A DNA stretch of 24,083 nucleotides from Salinisphaera sp035690525 (GTDB lineage: Bacteria > Pseudomonadota > Gammaproteobacteria > Nevskiales > Salinisphaeraceae). The DNA lies in assembly GCF_035690525.1 (NCBI RefSeq), contig NZ_DASSKM010000130.1, positions 1-24,083 on the forward strand, in the 5' to 3' direction. Positions 22,985 through 24,083 of this stretch are shown in pieces (the stretch's first letter is position 1; each line of letters opens with the position of its first letter). A program made the translations under genes and the position numbers. The notes beneath the pieces are model-generated. The model was not told the origin of the DNA, ran no database searches, and worked only from the letters and a program-made list of their open reading frames with translations.

Positions 22985-24023
22985 AAAACCCAGCCGCATG
23001 CGCTCGCTACAGATGATGGACCTGCAGTGCGGCGGCGATGTCAGCCGGATCGTTCTCAGCGGGGTGGAGGCGTTGCCCGGCGACACGGTGCATGCGCAAC
23101 AGCGCTATCTGGAGGACAACGGCGACGGCCTGCGCCGGCTGCTGCTCTCCGAGCCCTACGGCGACCCGGCCATGTCGGTGAACCTGATCGTGCGGGCGTG
23201 TGAGCCCAAAGCGCAGGCGGGCTACATCATCATGGAAGCCATGGGCTACCCCATGTACTCCGGCTCCAACACGATCTGTACCGCGACGGCGCTGCTGCAA
23301 AGCGGTCATATTCCGATCGAAGAGAACGAGCAGACGGTGTTTTTGGAATCGCCCGCGGGCGTGGCGCGGGTTCAGACCCGATGCTCGGACGGCTTCGTGC
23401 AGATGGTCACGACCCAGGGCGAAGCCGCTTATCTGGCCGTGCCCGATCTCAAGGCCGATGTGCCGCGTTATGGCAAGGTGCGCTATGACGTGGTTTGGAG
23501 CGGCGGCTTTTATGCCATGATCGACGCCGAGGCCTTGGAGTTCGAGTTGGTGCGTGATGAAGAACCGGCACTGGCTGCCTTTGCCGACGCTTTCGTCAAA
23601 ACCGTGCGCCCGGAGTTTATCGAAAACCATCCGGAGTTCGACGATGTCACGCCGTTGCCGTTCGTGCATTTCATGCGCGATGCCCACGCTGTCGACGACG
23701 GCTTTCGCGGCCGTAGCGCGACCTATGTCCATCCCGGCGTGATTTGCCGCAGCCCCACGGGCACCGGCACCTCCGCCCGTATTGCCCTAATGGCCGAACG
23801 CGGCGAGATCAAACAGAATCAATGGCTGGAAACCATGTCCCCGCGTGACAGCAGCTTTACCGGGACCCTGCTCGGCGAGGCCACGGTCGAAAACCGACGC
23901 GGTTGGGATACCCAGATCACCGGGCGCGCCTGGACCCTGACTCGGTCACGCGTCGAAATCGAACTCGACGATCCCCTGGTCGATACGACGGATCTGGAGA
24001 ACGTCCTCACCGCGCCCGATTAG
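22974..24023 (+). CDS. proline racemase-family protein (Ser/Thr active-site variant)
   Basis: A 349-residue protein of the proline racemase / hydroxyproline epimerase / trans-3-hydroxy-L-proline dehydratase family. It begins with MDLQCGGDVSRIVLSG and carries the two family active-site regions. The first, usually MCGH, reads MYSGSNTIC with Ser96 at the Cys position. The second, usually RSPCGTGTSA, reads RSPTGTGTSA with Thr262. Thr at the second site is the known mark of dehydratases rather than racemases; Ser plus Thr together leave the reaction open. The start at 22974 has GGAG 7 nt upstream and overlaps the truncated MDR gene by 11 bp, so the two are co-translated. After the stop the last 60 bases of the window show nothing recognisable. 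Confidence 0.85.
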   Translation: MPDKKPSRMRSLQMMDLQCGGDVSRIVLSGVEALPGDTVHAQQRYLEDNGDGLRRLLLSEPYGDPAMSVNLIVRACEPKAQAGYIIMEAMGYPMYSGSNTICTATALLQSGHIPIEENEQTVFLESPAGVARVQTRCSDGFVQMVTTQGEAAYLAVPDLKADVPRYGKVRYDVVWSGGFYAMIDAEALEFELVRDEEPALAAFADAFVKTVRPEFIENHPEFDDVTPLPFVHFMRDAHAVDDGFRGRSATYVHPGVICRSPTGTGTSARIALMAERGEIKQNQWLETMSPRDSSFTGTLLGEATVENRRGWDTQITGRAWTLTRSRVEIELDDPLVDTTDLENVLTAPD

Positions 24024-24083
24024 ATCTACTGCCGCGGTTTGACCAAAAGCCGGACGTCGACATCGCCCTTTCAAGAGAACAAG

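Overview
The window looks like a chromosomal segment of a GC-rich gammaproteobacterium. The main evidence is gene order: panC-pgi, nnr-tsaE-amiB, then mutL-miaA-hfq-hflX-hflK-hflC-yjeT-hisZ-purA. This is the conserved 'amiB-mutL-hfq superoperon' of Pseudomonas-like and related gammaproteobacteria. The genus cannot be fixed from sequence alone; a halophilic or marine lineage such as Salinisphaera is only a guess. No rRNA, tRNA, CRISPR array or transposase gene was seen.

Layout. 1-3953 (+): the 3' end of panC, pgi (glycolysis), a fused NAD(P)H-hydrate repair enzyme (nnr) and tsaE (tRNA t6A). 4008-5560 (+): a good sigma70-type promoter and amiB (septal peptidoglycan amidase). 5635-7714 (-): a minus-strand catalase cassette made of an actinobacterial-type FurA/CatR regulator, a monofunctional catalase with a TTG start, an intrinsic terminator at the 3' end, and a 19-bp FurA-box-like palindrome in front of the regulator. 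7814-7975: a 162-bp element with perfect 19-bp terminal inverted repeats that folds on itself (MITE-like) and ends 11 bp before mutL. 7987-17688 (+): the rest of the superoperon, covering mismatch repair, tRNA modification, the Hfq RNA chaperone, the HflX GTPase, the HflKC membrane complex, HisZ and PurA.

17701-22136 holds central carbon metabolism: an NAD-type isocitrate dehydrogenase (-), a 488-bp AT-rich divergent control region with several palindromes, a succinyl-CoA:acetate CoA-transferase (AarC-like) and a type II citrate synthase. Together these resemble the aarA/aarC part of the variant TCA cycle of acetic acid bacteria. 22232-24023 (+) is a two-gene translationally overlapping unit: an MDR oxidoreductase that has lost most of its N-terminal GroES-like domain in frame, and a proline-racemase-family protein with Ser/Thr in place of the two catalytic Cys.

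The most notable points are the catalase/FurA cassette plus palindromic element that split amiB from mutL, the FurA-box-like operator kept with that cassette, a ~60-residue insertion inside the SPFH domain of HflK, the AAAATAC repeat cluster with an 18-bp perfect palindrome before the CoA-transferase, and the internally deleted MDR gene. Everything else is ordinary housekeeping.
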